NCBI GenBank assembly: GCA_938085045.1
Contig: CALKGI010000028.1
Coordinates: forward strand, 1-64,000
DNA from: an uncultured Alteromonadaceae bacterium
GTDB taxonomy: Bacteria; Pseudomonadota; Gammaproteobacteria; Enterobacterales; Alteromonadaceae
Length of the DNA: 64,000 bases
Direction: 5' to 3'
Shown here in pieces: positions 34,544 through 43,821 of the stretch. The position numbers and the translations under genes were made by a program. The notes beneath the pieces are model-generated. The model did not search any database. It was not told where the DNA came from and saw only the letters and a program-made list of their open reading frames with translations. How positions within the stretch are numbered: the first letter of the stretch is position 1; every line of letters starts with the position of its first letter.

Positions 34544-36655
34544 ATTAAAGACCGATTGCCACCAAAAACACAATTGAATAGTCATAATGTGCTGGCACAG
34601 CAAACCGCATTATTGTATCAATCGGTCAACCGGGCGATGTTTGCCACTTTAATCATTGGTATTTTACTGGTTGGCGTTTTATGGCCAGCTCAAAGTCATA
34701 TTAAATTGTTGGTTTGGTATGCAGTTTTGATTCTTATCTGTGCTAGTCGCTGGCAACTCGCCCGATTTTATTATAAAGCTCAACCCGCCGAAAATGAGGC
34801 CGAGCCATGGTACAAAAAATTCATTATAGGCACTTTGGCTGGGGCTGCGCTGTGGGCAGGGGTTTCAATCTGGTTATTTCCGGCTAATGATATTACCCGT
34901 CAGGTTTTTTTAGCCTTTGCTGTTGGTGGTATGGCAGCTGGGTCGCTCAGCAGTTTGGCGTATGATCGCAAGGCCTCATATCTATTCTTATTACTTTCTT
35001 TGGTACCTTTAGTCGCCCGCTTTTTTATCAATGAAGATGAACTGAGCGTTGTGATGGGTATTATGTTGATGTTTTATTTAATCATGTTTTTATACAGTGC
35101 GACGCAAACCACTCAAAGCGTTGAACAAAATATCGGTCTTCATATTGAGTCAAAACGGCGAGAAAACCAGTTGAACCTGTCGCGACAAAAGTTGGCGTTG
35201 CATGTGCAAAACACGCCACTAGGGTTGATTGAGTGCGATAATAATGTGCTAGTGACCCAGTGGAACCCGGCAGCTGAGTTAATTTTTGGTTTTAGCGAAA
35301 AAGAGGCGATGGGCAAGCGTGTTGATGAACTGATCATTGCGCAAGAGATTAGAGCACAAGTTAAAGAGGTTTGGGACAAAGTCGCTAATACCAAAGACGG
35401 CTATCGCTCAACCAATAACAACATCACTAAGTTTGGTCATTCTATTACTTGCGAATGGTATAACACGCCGCTAGTAAATGATGAGGGAATGGTTATTGGC
35501 GTAGCGTCATTGGTGCAAGATGTGACTCAAAAATTAGAGTCTCAAAAAGAGCTCAAAGACAGTGAAGCCAGTTTTAGGGCATTGTTTGAATTGTCTGATG
35601 AGGCAATGATGACGATGGGTGAGGCAGGGGTTATTGACAGTAATATCGCGGCATTAAGGCTGTTTGGTTACAAAGAAAAAAACGATATTTTGGGTCTTCA
35701 TCCCGCCGATTTTTCACCTAAATACCAGCCAGACGGCAAGGATTCGTTTAATGCGGCCAACGATATTCTTGATGAAGCTAGAGCAGGAGGTAAGAATCAT
35801 TGCCAATGGACACATCAGCGTGTTTGCGGCGAAAGTTTTGTGGCTCAAGTGACACTCACTCCTATGGTACTGATGGGACAAAAGGTCGTACAGTCTATTA
35901 TCAGAGATATTTCACAAGCCAAACTTGCCGAAGCATTGTTGATTGCTGCCAAGCTGGAGGCAGAGGATTCAAGCCGGGCTAAGTCTGAGTTTTTGTCACG
36001 CATGAGTCATGAGTTACGCACGCCGTTAAATGCGGTTCTTGGTTTTGCTCAGATACTGTTGTTGCAAAGCACAAACCTTGATGAGCAGCAAAATGAAAAT
36101 CTCAATCAAATCATCACGGCTGGCGAGTTTTTACTGAGTCTAATTGAAGAATTATTAGACATGGCCAGAATCGAGTCAGGAAACTTGTCGGTTGAAATTG
36201 GGCCGGTAAAACTTGATAGATTAATAGACTCTTGTTTGTTCTTGATAGAACGGCAAAGAACACAAGCCAAGGTGACACTTGATGACCAGCTCAGCACTAT
36301 GGGGTTAGCCGTTTTGGCAGATGAAATGAAACTTAAGCAGGTGTTGTTGAACCTACTGACCAATGCAATTAAATACAACAGTGAACAAGGCAACATCACT
36401 ATTAAAGGGGAGGTTCGTGAAACCAATACAGTACGAATATGCATAAGTGATACTGGTTCAGGGTTTACTGAAATTGAACTGGCTAAACTGTTCACCCCCT
36501 TTGAACGGCTAAACGCGCTTAACACGGTTGAAGGCACTGGTATTGGTTTATCAATCAGCAAACATTTGATGGAAGTAATGGACGGCACAATTGGTGTGAG
36601 CAGTCACCTAGGTGAAGGATGTACTTTTTGGTTAGAGTTGCCGTTACAAAAGTAA
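34544..36655 (+). CDS. Membrane PAS histidine kinase, start codon unusual
   Basis: Orphan sensor kinase of about 700 residues: six hydrophobic segments (about 25-205), two PAS domains (about 215-330 and 340-455), H-box FLSRMSHELRTPLNAVLG, N-box LLNLLTNAIKYN and G boxes DTGSGF and GTGIGLSIS; no receiver. No ATG lies near the start. TTG 34556 lacks a ribosome site, whereas AAAGGA (34531-34536) sits 7 bases before ATT 34544 (reading IKDRLPPK), so initiation at AUU is proposed, as known for infC and pcnB; TTG remains possible. It is divergent from the binding protein/kinase pair. Confidence 0.8.
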   Translation: MKDRLPPKTQLNSHNVLAQQTALLYQSVNRAMFATLIIGILLVGVLWPAQSHIKLLVWYAVLILICASRWQLARFYYKAQPAENEAEPWYKKFIIGTLAGAALWAGVSIWLFPANDITRQVFLAFAVGGMAAGSLSSLAYDRKASYLFLLLSLVPLVARFFINEDELSVVMGIMLMFYLIMFLYSATQTTQSVEQNIGLHIESKRRENQLNLSRQKLALHVQNTPLGLIECDNNVLVTQWNPAAELIFGFSEKEAMGKRVDELIIAQEIRAQVKEVWDKVANTKDGYRSTNNNITKFGHSITCEWYNTPLVNDEGMVIGVASLVQDVTQKLESQKELKDSEASFRALFELSDEAMMTMGEAGVIDSNIAALRLFGYKEKNDILGLHPADFSPKYQPDGKDSFNAANDILDEARAGGKNHCQWTHQRVCGESFVAQVTLTPMVLMGQKVVQSIIRDISQAKLAEALLIAAKLEAEDSSRAKSEFLSRMSHELRTPLNAVLGFAQILLLQSTNLDEQQNENLNQIITAGEFLLSLIEELLDMARIESGNLSVEIGPVKLDRLIDSCLFLIERQRTQAKVTLDDQLSTMGLAVLADEMKLKQVLLNLLTNAIKYNSEQGNITIKGEVRETNTVRICISDTGSGFTEIELAKLFTPFERLNALNTVEGTGIGLSISKHLMEVMDGTIGVSSHLGEGCTFWLELPLQK

Positions 36656-36727
36656 CCCAACTGGTGTAATTAGTATGCTTTGTTAGACTCATACGCACGG
36701 CATTCTTAAACCAACAAATGAACCCTC

Positions 36728-37966
36728 ATGAGTAAACGAACCAAAGTTAATTTTCCTGCTTATAACCCATCGGGTGAAGAGCAACCCCATCAATTAAGTG
36801 GCTTGCTCGAAAGCCCATCACAAGACCCCCGTGCTTTTGTCTTATTCGCTCACTGTTTTACCTGTGGTAAAGATGTTGCGGCAGCATCAAGAATTTCTCG
36901 TGCATTAGTTACCCATGGTTACGCGGTACTGCGTTTTGACTTTACCGGCCTTGGTAATAGCGATGGTGATTTTGCTAATACCAATTTTTCTTCGAATGTT
37001 GGTGATTTGGTCGCGGCAGCTGATTACTTGCGAGCTAATTATCGTGCGCCAAGCTTGTTGATTGGCCACAGCCTTGGTGGTGCGGCAGTGCTTAAAGCCG
37101 CAGCAAAAATTCCTGAAAGCCTAGGCATTGTAACCATAGGTGCACCGGCTGACCCTGAACATGTCACAAAAAACTTCTCTATGGATTTGGCAACTATTGA
37201 ATCAGAAGGCGAGGCGAAGGTGAGTTTGGCGGGGCGTCCATTTACCATCAAAAAGCAATTTGTTGATGACTTGCGTGATAACGATACCAGCTACATTGGC
37301 GCGATGAAAAAAGCTCTTTTGGTGTTCCATTCACCGCTCGATGCTACTGTGTCTATCAATCAAGCCGAGAAAATTTATGTAGCCGCCAAACATCCCAAAA
37401 GCTTTGTTAGCCTTGACCAAGCCGATCATCTGCTCACCAATAAAGCCGATTCGCAATATGTCGCTGCAACAATTGCCGCGTGGGCTGGGCGATATTTACC
37501 AAATACTTTGGCCAATGCCGAGCAGGTTGAGTCGAACGTTACTGGTGGCCATGTGATTGTCAGTGAACGCAATCAGGTGTTTACGCAAAATGTGTATAGT
37601 GATTCACACCAATGGATTGCCGACGAACCTGTTAAGGTTGGCGGTGATAACCTGGGCCCAGACCCTTATGAGCATTTACTGGCCGGTTTGGGGGCGTGTA
37701 CTTCGATGACCTTGCGGATGTACGCGCAGCGTAAAAAGTTACCTCTAGAGCAAGTAACAGTTGAGTTGAGCCATAGCCGCAGCCATGGGGCCGATTGCAA
37801 ACAATGTGATGACGAAAACCCGAGTATTGAAGTGATTGATCGAAAGGTCACCTTGGTTGGTGATTTAACTGACGCGCAGCGCCAACGAATGTTAGAGATT
37901 GCAGACAAATGCCCTGTTCACAAGACTTTACATAGCAAGCTGGTGGTTGAGACCAAGTTGATTTGA
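36728..37966 (+). CDS. Alpha/beta hydrolase-OsmC fusion protein
   Basis: Bifunctional protein of 412 residues. Residues 1-255 are an alpha/beta hydrolase: [22 protein letters not shown], nucleophile elbow GHSLGG (about 114-119), and [10 protein letters not shown] with the likely catalytic His. Residues 270-412 are an OsmC/Ohr-type domain: [35 protein letters not shown] and [10 protein letters not shown], with both redox cysteines (GACTS, KCPVH). OsmC domains reduce organic hydroperoxides. The fusion is a known family; what the hydrolase contributes is unknown. Confidence 0.9.
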   Translation: MSKRTKVNFPAYNPSGEEQPHQLSGLLESPSQDPRAFVLFAHCFTCGKDVAAASRISRALVTHGYAVLRFDFTGLGNSDGDFANTNFSSNVGDLVAAADYLRANYRAPSLLIGHSLGGAAVLKAAAKIPESLGIVTIGAPADPEHVTKNFSMDLATIESEGEAKVSLAGRPFTIKKQFVDDLRDNDTSYIGAMKKALLVFHSPLDATVSINQAEKIYVAAKHPKSFVSLDQADHLLTNKADSQYVAATIAAWAGRYLPNTLANAEQVESNVTGGHVIVSERNQVFTQNVYSDSHQWIADEPVKVGGDNLGPDPYEHLLAGLGACTSMTLRMYAQRKKLPLEQVTVELSHSRSHGADCKQCDDENPSIEVIDRKVTLVGDLTDAQRQRMLEIADKCPVHKTLHSKLVVETKLI

Positions 37967-37986
37967 GCTTTTCTTACCCTGCAATA

Positions 37987-38014
37987 AAGGCGCGAGCTTA
38001 ACAGCTAGCGCCTT
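37987..38014 (+). terminator. Hairpin after the OsmC fusion gene
   Basis: Stem AAGGCGC (37987-37993) with GCGCCTT (38008-38014), extended inside by an AGCT pair. The following bases TTAAAATT are only weakly T-rich. It lies between convergent genes. Confidence 0.55.
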
Positions 38015-38030
38015 AAAATTAAGGTCAGTG

Positions 38031-38053
38031 AACGCCCTGTTAAATCGGGCGTT
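38031..38053 (-). terminator. Hairpin after the Cys-rich secreted gene
   Basis: Stem AACGCCC (38031-38037) with GGGCGTT (38047-38053), 26 bases from the stop of the minus-strand gene at 38080. Back-to-back with the previous hairpin, together separating convergent transcripts. Confidence 0.5.
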
Positions 38054-38079
38054 TATCGGTATGTATAGTCGTAAGGATA

Positions 38080-38574
38080 TTAGAATCTACGGTTACAATT
38101 TTCATCCCAGTCAGAGCCTGAACGTGGGTTTATGCACTGTCCTTCATCGATGTAGTTGTCAATGACAAGGTCTCGAAAGGTTTCATGATTGACGGTAATG
38201 GTGTACTCCGACTGGGTTACACCATCGCAGTGAGTTACAGTTGCTTTGCTAGGCTTTCCACCATCAAATAATTCCCATTCAGTTGTCAGGTGGCTGCGTG
38301 GCGAGCCTGCCTGACACGCACCGCCAATTGTATGCGCTTTGTTAATGCCGGCATCGATACCCGATGGTGAATTGTTGTGCCAATATAGCCGTCTTTCATC
38401 ACCTTCGGCCTTTACTGTGAGTGGGTGCATCGCCGAGTAGTCGCCACAAATTGCAGATGTAGAACAGGTTAAAGTCGCTTCCTGTGCAAAGTATATTTCT
38501 TGCTCTGCTGCTGCGTTGTTTGCTGTTAAAGCCAATGCTGCCAATACCAAACCTGTTATCATTTTACTGTTCAT
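38080..38574 (-). CDS. Small Cys-rich exported protein
   Basis: Unrecognised protein of 164 residues from the ATG at 38574, which follows AAAGGAAA at 6 bases and opens a signal peptide (MITGLVLAALALTANNAAA). An in-frame ATG at 38631 would add 19 unlikely residues. The mature protein has six cysteines (LTCSTSAIC, GGACQAG, THCDG, GQCINP, ENCNRRF), consistent with three disulfides and export. It has no recognised domain. The neighbouring ToxR/CadC-type regulator gene lies upstream on the same strand. Confidence 0.72.
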   Translation of the reverse strand: MNSKMITGLVLAALALTANNAAAEQEIYFAQEATLTCSTSAICGDYSAMHPLTVKAEGDERRLYWHNNSPSGIDAGINKAHTIGGACQAGSPRSHLTTEWELFDGGKPSKATVTHCDGVTQSEYTITVNHETFRDLVIDNYIDEGQCINPRSGSDWDENCNRRF

Positions 38575-38908
38575 CGTTGTTTCCTTTTCTTTATTAAGAG
38601 TGTGTTGGAGTTGCTTCAAACGACTAAGCATTTATTGTGTGTTGCATGCCGTTTGAAGATGTAGCCATGATGCCCAGATGAAGGTTCTAAAACATGGCAA
38701 AACGAGGAACAATTGGGATCTTAATTGGAGATTTTTCGGAGGAAATTCGGATCAGTCGGTTACGAAGTTCACATGGTGTTGATTTTATTGAAGTTATTAA
38801 ATTACCTTTAATTGGTTTTATGTGTTTAGCAAAAAGAATGATTTGAGCAAACTATCGTTTTTTGTTGTCTATTTACGCATAGCTAACCAATTTACTAAGA
38901 TTGCGTGA
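38575..38908. other. Gap upstream of the Cys-rich secreted gene
   Basis: 334 bases without a gene. It should hold the promoter of the gene ending at 38080. The block around 38715-38765 has loosely repeated GGATC/TCGG words (TTGGGATC, TTTTCGGAGG, TTCGGATCAGTCGG), possible binding sites; nothing firmer is seen. Confidence 0.4.
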
Positions 38909-41065
38909 TTAAGGCTTAGGCGCGGGATTGTTTTTTAGAGGTTCAATCAAAAATAAGTCCATGCGTTTGCTGTCGTTTTTATCGTAAAAAAACCGTTGGT
39001 TTTTGTTGTCGAGTATAAATGAGTCATAAAAAGCTTGGTCTACCAGCGTTATCAAATTGTGGTTTAGTTGCATGGTGGGTAATGTCATGACCGACCATTC
39101 AAAACGAGAGTGTTCGTTGAAGTTGACCAAAGTGATGTGACTGTCCCTTAAGCGCCAATCGCTGATACTGCTGGCACCGGGTAGTGGTTGCCAATCTGGC
39201 TTGTTTTGTTCTATTTGAACTTGAAAGACTTTTCCGTATCGTATGACTTGAACGATATATCGGTTCGGCTCCAACGTGGCGATACTATAAACAGACTCGT
39301 CAAGCAGTTTTATTTGTGTTTGCTCTGGTAAATCGAGCAAGTAAACGCCAGGGGTGTCGGCTTCGTCGTAAACCACTGTTAATTGTGATGAATTGTCGTG
39401 CCAGTCGGCAAAGACAATATGTTCAATTTTGTTATATGAGGTATCGGGGTTTTGCGCGTCTATCACATAAAGTTGACTGTGACCTTTGTGGGTTCGGGTT
39501 AGTGCAAGTTTTTGGTCGTCTTTAGACCAATTAGCGCTGGTAATGATGCCTGATTTAAAGTGGGTAAATTGTCGATTTTCATTTGATATTAAGTCTTTTA
39601 CCCATAAGTTGCTGTGATTATTATGATTGGCGACATAGGCAAGTCGGTTTCCGTCATGACTTAATGACAGACGCCGTTCATTAGCTGTGCTGTCGAGCAA
39701 TGTCTGGTGTTCAATCTGACCATCTTCAGTGAGGTGGGCAACATGAATATTAAGGTCCTTCATATTGATATTGGCAACGAATCGCAGGGTATTTGGGTCA
39801 ACATCAAAATCACGGACATCTCCATTGTAAACAAAAGTGGTTTCTTGTGTGAGTAAGTCCATATGCCAGATACCCGAGCCGGTATTGTTGGTGTCAGAAA
39901 AGTAAATTTCATTATCGTTTTTTCCCCATACTACTTGCTGCACCCGGGTAAATTGACGGGCCAGGAGTTGTACTTTTTTGCTCGAAAGATTAAACAGGGC
40001 AATGTTGGCGACCTTGGTTCGGCCATTAAATGCCACCGATAAGATTTGTTGGTTGCTGGGAGACAAGCGTGGAAAAAGGTAGCCTGTATTATTTTCTTCA
40101 GGAAAAAGCAAAGGGATACTTTGACCACTTTTGATATCAATTTCAACTAGTCCAGCAGTAGACCGGTCGGCTTTGAGTTCGGTGGCGATAAGCTTTTTGC
40201 TGTCAAAGGTAAATGACAGGTTAGTATTGAACAGTGCTTCGCAGTCTTTGATAGCGCGATTTTGATTGGTTTTAAAGGTATAAATCATCAAGGCGCAGCT
40301 GACTTCTTGTTTGGTACGATTGACTCTGGCATAAACGATTTCTTCTGAGTCAGGAGAAAAGGTGGGGTTTAGAAAGCTGTCTTGCTCGGCGCTGAACAAA
40401 ACTCGCTCACTGTTATTGGACAAATCTCGCAGCACCAGTGATTTTTTCTCGTCGCTGAACTGAGTACTGATCACAAAGCGACCATCGGGCGAGAATCGTG
40501 GATGGCGGTTGATTTTTTGGTGTGATGACAAAGGCAACTTGTGCATTTTGCTAAAATTCGGGGCATTGTTAATCGGTTGGTTGTTTGGCCAAATTAAATA
40601 AGCGGCAAGTATGACGACCATGCTGATGGCGAGTATACCGGCAAGACCAATGAAGTTGCTGCTGTGTTTGGCTTTAGAGCTGGATTGAGGGCTGAGCTGA
40701 GATGTTACTTCGCTGGGCACTTGTGCATCAACACTTTGTGGAGCGAGTAAAAACTGGTAGCCCTGTTTTGAAATTGTTTTGATGTAGCGAGGTGATTTGG
40801 CCGAATCACCTAGTGATTTACGCAAAAAGGCGATGCTGCGGCTGACTGATTCATCTGAGACAACATTACCCTGCCAAACGTGAGTGATTAATTCGTCACG
40901 ACTGACTACTTTGCCATGATTACTGGCCAAATAGCACAATAGACTCATTAAGCTCGGCGCAATATCGTTTGGGGATTGATTGTTGTTGTCATCGAGCAAT
41001 AGATGACGCTCGGGGTCGACGGTCCATTGTCCAACTTTGAAGGGTTGTTCAATCGCTAAAGGCAT
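38909..41065 (-). CDS. ToxR/CadC-type regulator with beta-propeller sensor
   Basis: Membrane-bound transcription factor, 718 residues from the ATG at 41065 (GTG 41080 is an alternative). An OmpR-type winged helix spans about 5-105 (SRDELITHVWQGNVVSDESV, SRSIAFLRKSLGD, YIKTISKQGYQFL), then a Ser/Gln linker, a TM segment about 139-162 (FIGLAGILAISMVVILAAYLI), and a periplasmic WD40/TolB-like propeller (about 185-710) with repeated blades such as HPRFSPDGRFVIS and NPTFSPDSEEIVYA. The propeller would sense an envelope signal. It probably controls nearby genes such as the Cys-rich secreted protein (inferred). Confidence 0.85.
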   Translation of the reverse strand: MPLAIEQPFKVGQWTVDPERHLLLDDNNNQSPNDIAPSLMSLLCYLASNHGKVVSRDELITHVWQGNVVSDESVSRSIAFLRKSLGDSAKSPRYIKTISKQGYQFLLAPQSVDAQVPSEVTSQLSPQSSSKAKHSSNFIGLAGILAISMVVILAAYLIWPNNQPINNAPNFSKMHKLPLSSHQKINRHPRFSPDGRFVISTQFSDEKKSLVLRDLSNNSERVLFSAEQDSFLNPTFSPDSEEIVYARVNRTKQEVSCALMIYTFKTNQNRAIKDCEALFNTNLSFTFDSKKLIATELKADRSTAGLVEIDIKSGQSIPLLFPEENNTGYLFPRLSPSNQQILSVAFNGRTKVANIALFNLSSKKVQLLARQFTRVQQVVWGKNDNEIYFSDTNNTGSGIWHMDLLTQETTFVYNGDVRDFDVDPNTLRFVANINMKDLNIHVAHLTEDGQIEHQTLLDSTANERRLSLSHDGNRLAYVANHNNHSNLWVKDLISNENRQFTHFKSGIITSANWSKDDQKLALTRTHKGHSQLYVIDAQNPDTSYNKIEHIVFADWHDNSSQLTVVYDEADTPGVYLLDLPEQTQIKLLDESVYSIATLEPNRYIVQVIRYGKVFQVQIEQNKPDWQPLPGASSISDWRLRDSHITLVNFNEHSRFEWSVMTLPTMQLNHNLITLVDQAFYDSFILDNKNQRFFYDKNDSKRMDLFLIEPLKNNPAPKP

Positions 41066-41134
41066 TGAGCGAGGCACCACAGTGAAAGTTACTATTGGTT
41101 GCTAATGGTACGGCAAATAATGAGAAAATAACAG

Positions 41135-41416
41135 GAATCAAGGGGTCAGAGACATTGAAAGTACAATAATAGCAATATAATCAGTAGGTTAAAATCAAAG
41201 GGCCAGAGTCAGACAGGAATGTAAAGCAAAACAACTCAAAAATGATGTAGTAAATTGCTACGTTGGGGGTGTCGGGTTAATTTTGGCTTTGCGAAATATT
41301 TGTTGTTGAGGCGCAGTCTTAATTGGCTACAGTTCTATAGCTCTCTGGCCCCTTGATTATAACTAGTTGATTTTAGTGCGGTAATAACTTTTTCAAGATC
41401 TCTGACCCCTTGATTC
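41135..41416. mobile_element. MITE-like nest of GGGGTCAGAG inverted repeats
   Basis: A perfect 18-bp inverted repeat, GAATCAAGGGGTCAGAGA (41135-41152) and its complement (41399-41416), bounds 282 bases. Inside lies a second pair, AATCAAAGGGCCAGAG (about 41193-41208) and CTCTGGCCCCTTGATT (about 41343-41358). No coding frame is present. Words of the GGGGTCAGAGTC type often border small transposase genes (REP-associated or IS-like) in gammaproteobacteria. This fills most of the 334-base gap 41081-41414 (or 349 bases from the ATG at 41065); the right end touches the stop of the DJ-1-type gene. Confidence 0.65.
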
Positions 41417-42296
41417 AGTTTTTTAATAGCTGAACAAACTTCAGCCCTAATGTATGAGCATCGCCGGGCCAGCGGGCGGAAAGGTAATTACCGTCTTGTA
41501 CCACCCATGCTGGTTTATCGTTGTGTAACCTGTCTCGGGCAAGGCCTGAGGTTTTTGTTAAGAAATTGGCAGTGCCTTTGGGCACGTCAATAAAGTCAGC
41601 TTCTGATTCGAGCGCACGTGTGACCTCTTTTTCGACGCTCCAATGGCCAAGTTTTTCGCCTTTTTCTTCGCGGTAGGTTCGGTAGTAATGTGGATCCCAA
41701 AAACGCGCTAAAAACTTTGATAAAAACCAGGCGGTGCTTTCTAATTTCCAAGTCAATGCAGTGGTTTTTTTGCCATACAATACCGACTTGTTGGTGGTGG
41801 GCGATATTGAACGGGCCGCCAATAATACGCCATGGCAAACGGCGGCGATGGGTTTGTGTTGACCCTTGTCGTCTAGTGTTTCAAAAAACTCGGCGACAAA
41901 TTGTTGGAGCTGTTTGTTTTCGAGGTAGGGGACCATTCTTGGTGCATGTCCCCCTGGCAGCAACAATCCGGCATAATCGCTTACTTTTAAATCGGCAAAG
42001 GTTTTGGGGTGGGTAAAGTTGTGGTCTTGTTCAAGTGCCGCATAGGCTTTACGTGCCGGAGTGTCGGCTCTGAGTGTTAGGCCTATTACGCGAATTTTTT
42101 TTAGTACAGGGATACATCCCCATGGGTCGAGTTCTTCGCCTGATATCATTAACGGGTCGGCACAGGGTTTATCTCCCTCAACGGTAGCAAACTCAACATT
42201 AAATCCTTGTTGGGTCAAAATCTGCCATGGCACTGCGACTTCGGTTGGATCAAAGTCGTGGTTTGGCAATGGAATGATTATGCTGGGTTTGCTCAT
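41415..42296 (-). CDS. DJ-1/PfpI-family protein (Hsp31-like)
   Basis: Class I glutamine-amidotransferase-like protein of 293 residues. The nucleophile elbow is AAVCHGVLLAA with Cys154-His155; LLLPGGHAPR precedes it, and the N-terminal IIIPLPNHDFDPTEV has the conserved acidic residue region. The size and inserts resemble Hsp31-type members, which act as glyoxalase III, deglycase or holding chaperones; the exact activity is not settled by sequence. Its stop codon is part of the inverted repeat end at 41416. Confidence 0.82.
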   Translation of the reverse strand: MSKPSIIIPLPNHDFDPTEVAVPWQILTQQGFNVEFATVEGDKPCADPLMISGEELDPWGCIPVLKKIRVIGLTLRADTPARKAYAALEQDHNFTHPKTFADLKVSDYAGLLLPGGHAPRMVPYLENKQLQQFVAEFFETLDDKGQHKPIAAVCHGVLLAARSISPTTNKSVLYGKKTTALTWKLESTAWFLSKFLARFWDPHYYRTYREEKGEKLGHWSVEKEVTRALESEADFIDVPKGTANFLTKTSGLARDRLHNDKPAWVVQDGNYLSARWPGDAHTLGLKFVQLLKN

Positions 42297-42373
42297 GTTT
42301 TTGCCTTTTAAAATGGTTAATGTTGGTGGAGCTAGAATATCGAAATACTTAATTATGGAACGAATTAAAAGCC

Positions 42374-42497
42374 AAAAGCTTTTTAACCACAGAGAACGCA
42401 GAGGACACGGAGAAATGCAAAATCGAAAGCAATTGTTGGGTCTATTGTTTTTTTCGCTTTTCTCTGTGCGCTTTGTGCCCTCTGTGGTTAAAGGATT
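42374..42497. repeat. Dispersed inverted-repeat element, variant copy 3
   Basis: Left arm about 42374-42415 (TTAACCACAGAGAACGCAGA then GGACACGGAGA) and right arm about 42460-42497 (TCTCTGTGCGCTTTGTGCCC then TCTGTGGTTAA). The arms differ in detail from the CACGGAGG elements at 1719, 13094 and 48939 but share the repeated (A/C)CGCAGAGG/ACACGGAG layout. It lies between the DJ-1-type and porin genes. Confidence 0.72.
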
Positions 42498-42546
42498 TTA
42501 TTTTTCCTTAATTAGGTTTCTCAGTATTTAGGTGCTTGTCCGAGAA

Positions 42547-43761
42547 CTACCAATAATATTCTAAACTGAATTGAACAAAGTCGTCTTTACGTACAACATA
42601 GGTAACTTCGTTAGCGGTGTCAGACTGAAAGAACCAGGCATCAACTCGCCATTTCCAGTTATCGTTGATTCGGCTACTGGCTTCTAACAAACCACTACGA
42701 CTGCTTGACCTGTCTAAATCTTGCACCAATCCAAATAATAATTCTGTGCCGTCTTCATCATTAAAAGCGATTCTTGAACCAAAAAACAGGTCGTTTTGAC
42801 CAGCGGCTATTACTACATCATCACGCTCGTCGTATTGGTATTCAGCGAGTATACCTAAGTCCCAAACCGTATCAAATGCGCCGCCAATAGTATATTCGAA
42901 ACCGCCGGTCATTGCGGTGAACGAGTCGGCATCAGTTTTACGGTGAATGACTTCGACTTTGAATAACCAAGATTCAATTGTGGCTTGTATGTCTGCGCCA
43001 ATTTGGTCCATTTGGGCATAATAGGGTCTTAGATAGACATCATCGTCAAAGCCGCCCACAAACCCGGCATTACGGTCGGTGCCTTTAAAATATGACAGTC
43101 CAACATCCCAATCTTCTATGGTGTGACTCCAGCGCAGGGCAAGGTCTACGTGTTTTTCTTCTGAGCCTGATTCAAAAAGGGCTTGGTCGCCTTTGACTTC
43201 TAAACCGGGGCGAAAGCGACCATCGAGCGAGGCGAAATTACTTTGCCTAAACCAAGGCAATATAAAGGCATCTATGGTACCCCATTCTTTTATTAAGCTT
43301 AGGTGCACCATGGGCTGGCCGAGTTTTTGCTCGCCGTCGATGGCTTCGACATTGTCGGTTTGGTTGATAACATCAACTAAGTGTTGTGATTCGGTGACGC
43401 CCCAGTAAACTTTGCCAATACCGGTACGAATTTCCCAGTCTTCACCTACGTGTAACCACAATAGTTCGCGAATGTCGCCGTGGGTTCTTTCGCTGTCTTC
43501 GCTGTCGTAGCGAAAAAACGGCTTGAAGGTGAGGCTGTCCATACCATCGTTCCAGTCGTTAAACCATTCAGCTTCCATTGAGAGCGAAAATTGGTTATCA
43601 GTTTGGTTGGCGTAAGCGGCATCTTGAAGGAAGAATCGCGATTCTGCGACAACTTTACCGGTTAATTCTGACTCTGCTGCTGCGGTTAATGGCAGTAAAG
43701 CGGTTAGCAGTCCTGTTAAGAGTATTTTGTTCAAGTTTTCTATGATCCTGATATTAGACAT
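42547..43761 (-). CDS. Porin-like outer-membrane beta-barrel protein
   Basis: Exported protein of 404 residues from the ATG at 43761, which starts a signal peptide (NKILLTGLLTALLPLTAAA); the ATG at 43818 adds an unlikely 19 residues. Alternating amphipathic strands fill the sequence (FKPFFRYDSEDSER, WEIRTGIGKVYWGVT, LDLGILAEYQYDERDD-like runs), and the last residues FSLEYYW give the aromatic C-terminal signature of outer-membrane barrels. It is last in an apparent operon tetR, RND exporter, LolA-like protein, barrel. It could be the outer-membrane end of that export path. Confidence 0.75.
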   Translation of the reverse strand: MSNIRIIENLNKILLTGLLTALLPLTAAAESELTGKVVAESRFFLQDAAYANQTDNQFSLSMEAEWFNDWNDGMDSLTFKPFFRYDSEDSERTHGDIRELLWLHVGEDWEIRTGIGKVYWGVTESQHLVDVINQTDNVEAIDGEQKLGQPMVHLSLIKEWGTIDAFILPWFRQSNFASLDGRFRPGLEVKGDQALFESGSEEKHVDLALRWSHTIEDWDVGLSYFKGTDRNAGFVGGFDDDVYLRPYYAQMDQIGADIQATIESWLFKVEVIHRKTDADSFTAMTGGFEYTIGGAFDTVWDLGILAEYQYDERDDVVIAAGQNDLFFGSRIAFNDEDGTELLFGLVQDLDRSSSRSGLLEASSRINDNWKWRVDAWFFQSDTANEVTYVVRKDDFVQFSLEYYW

Positions 43762-43821
43762 CTGTGGTAATAGGTTTTGTCGTAGACGGGGCGTAAAGCA
43801 CCCGTCTACGAGATTCAATGA

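Noticed and set aside
41135-41416. Complete insertion sequence
   Set aside because: Inverted repeats are present, but no transposase frame lies between them.
42061-42531. Plus-strand frame of 156 codons
   Set aside because: It is a shadow of the DJ-1-type gene and runs into the dispersed repeat; no domain and no codon logic.
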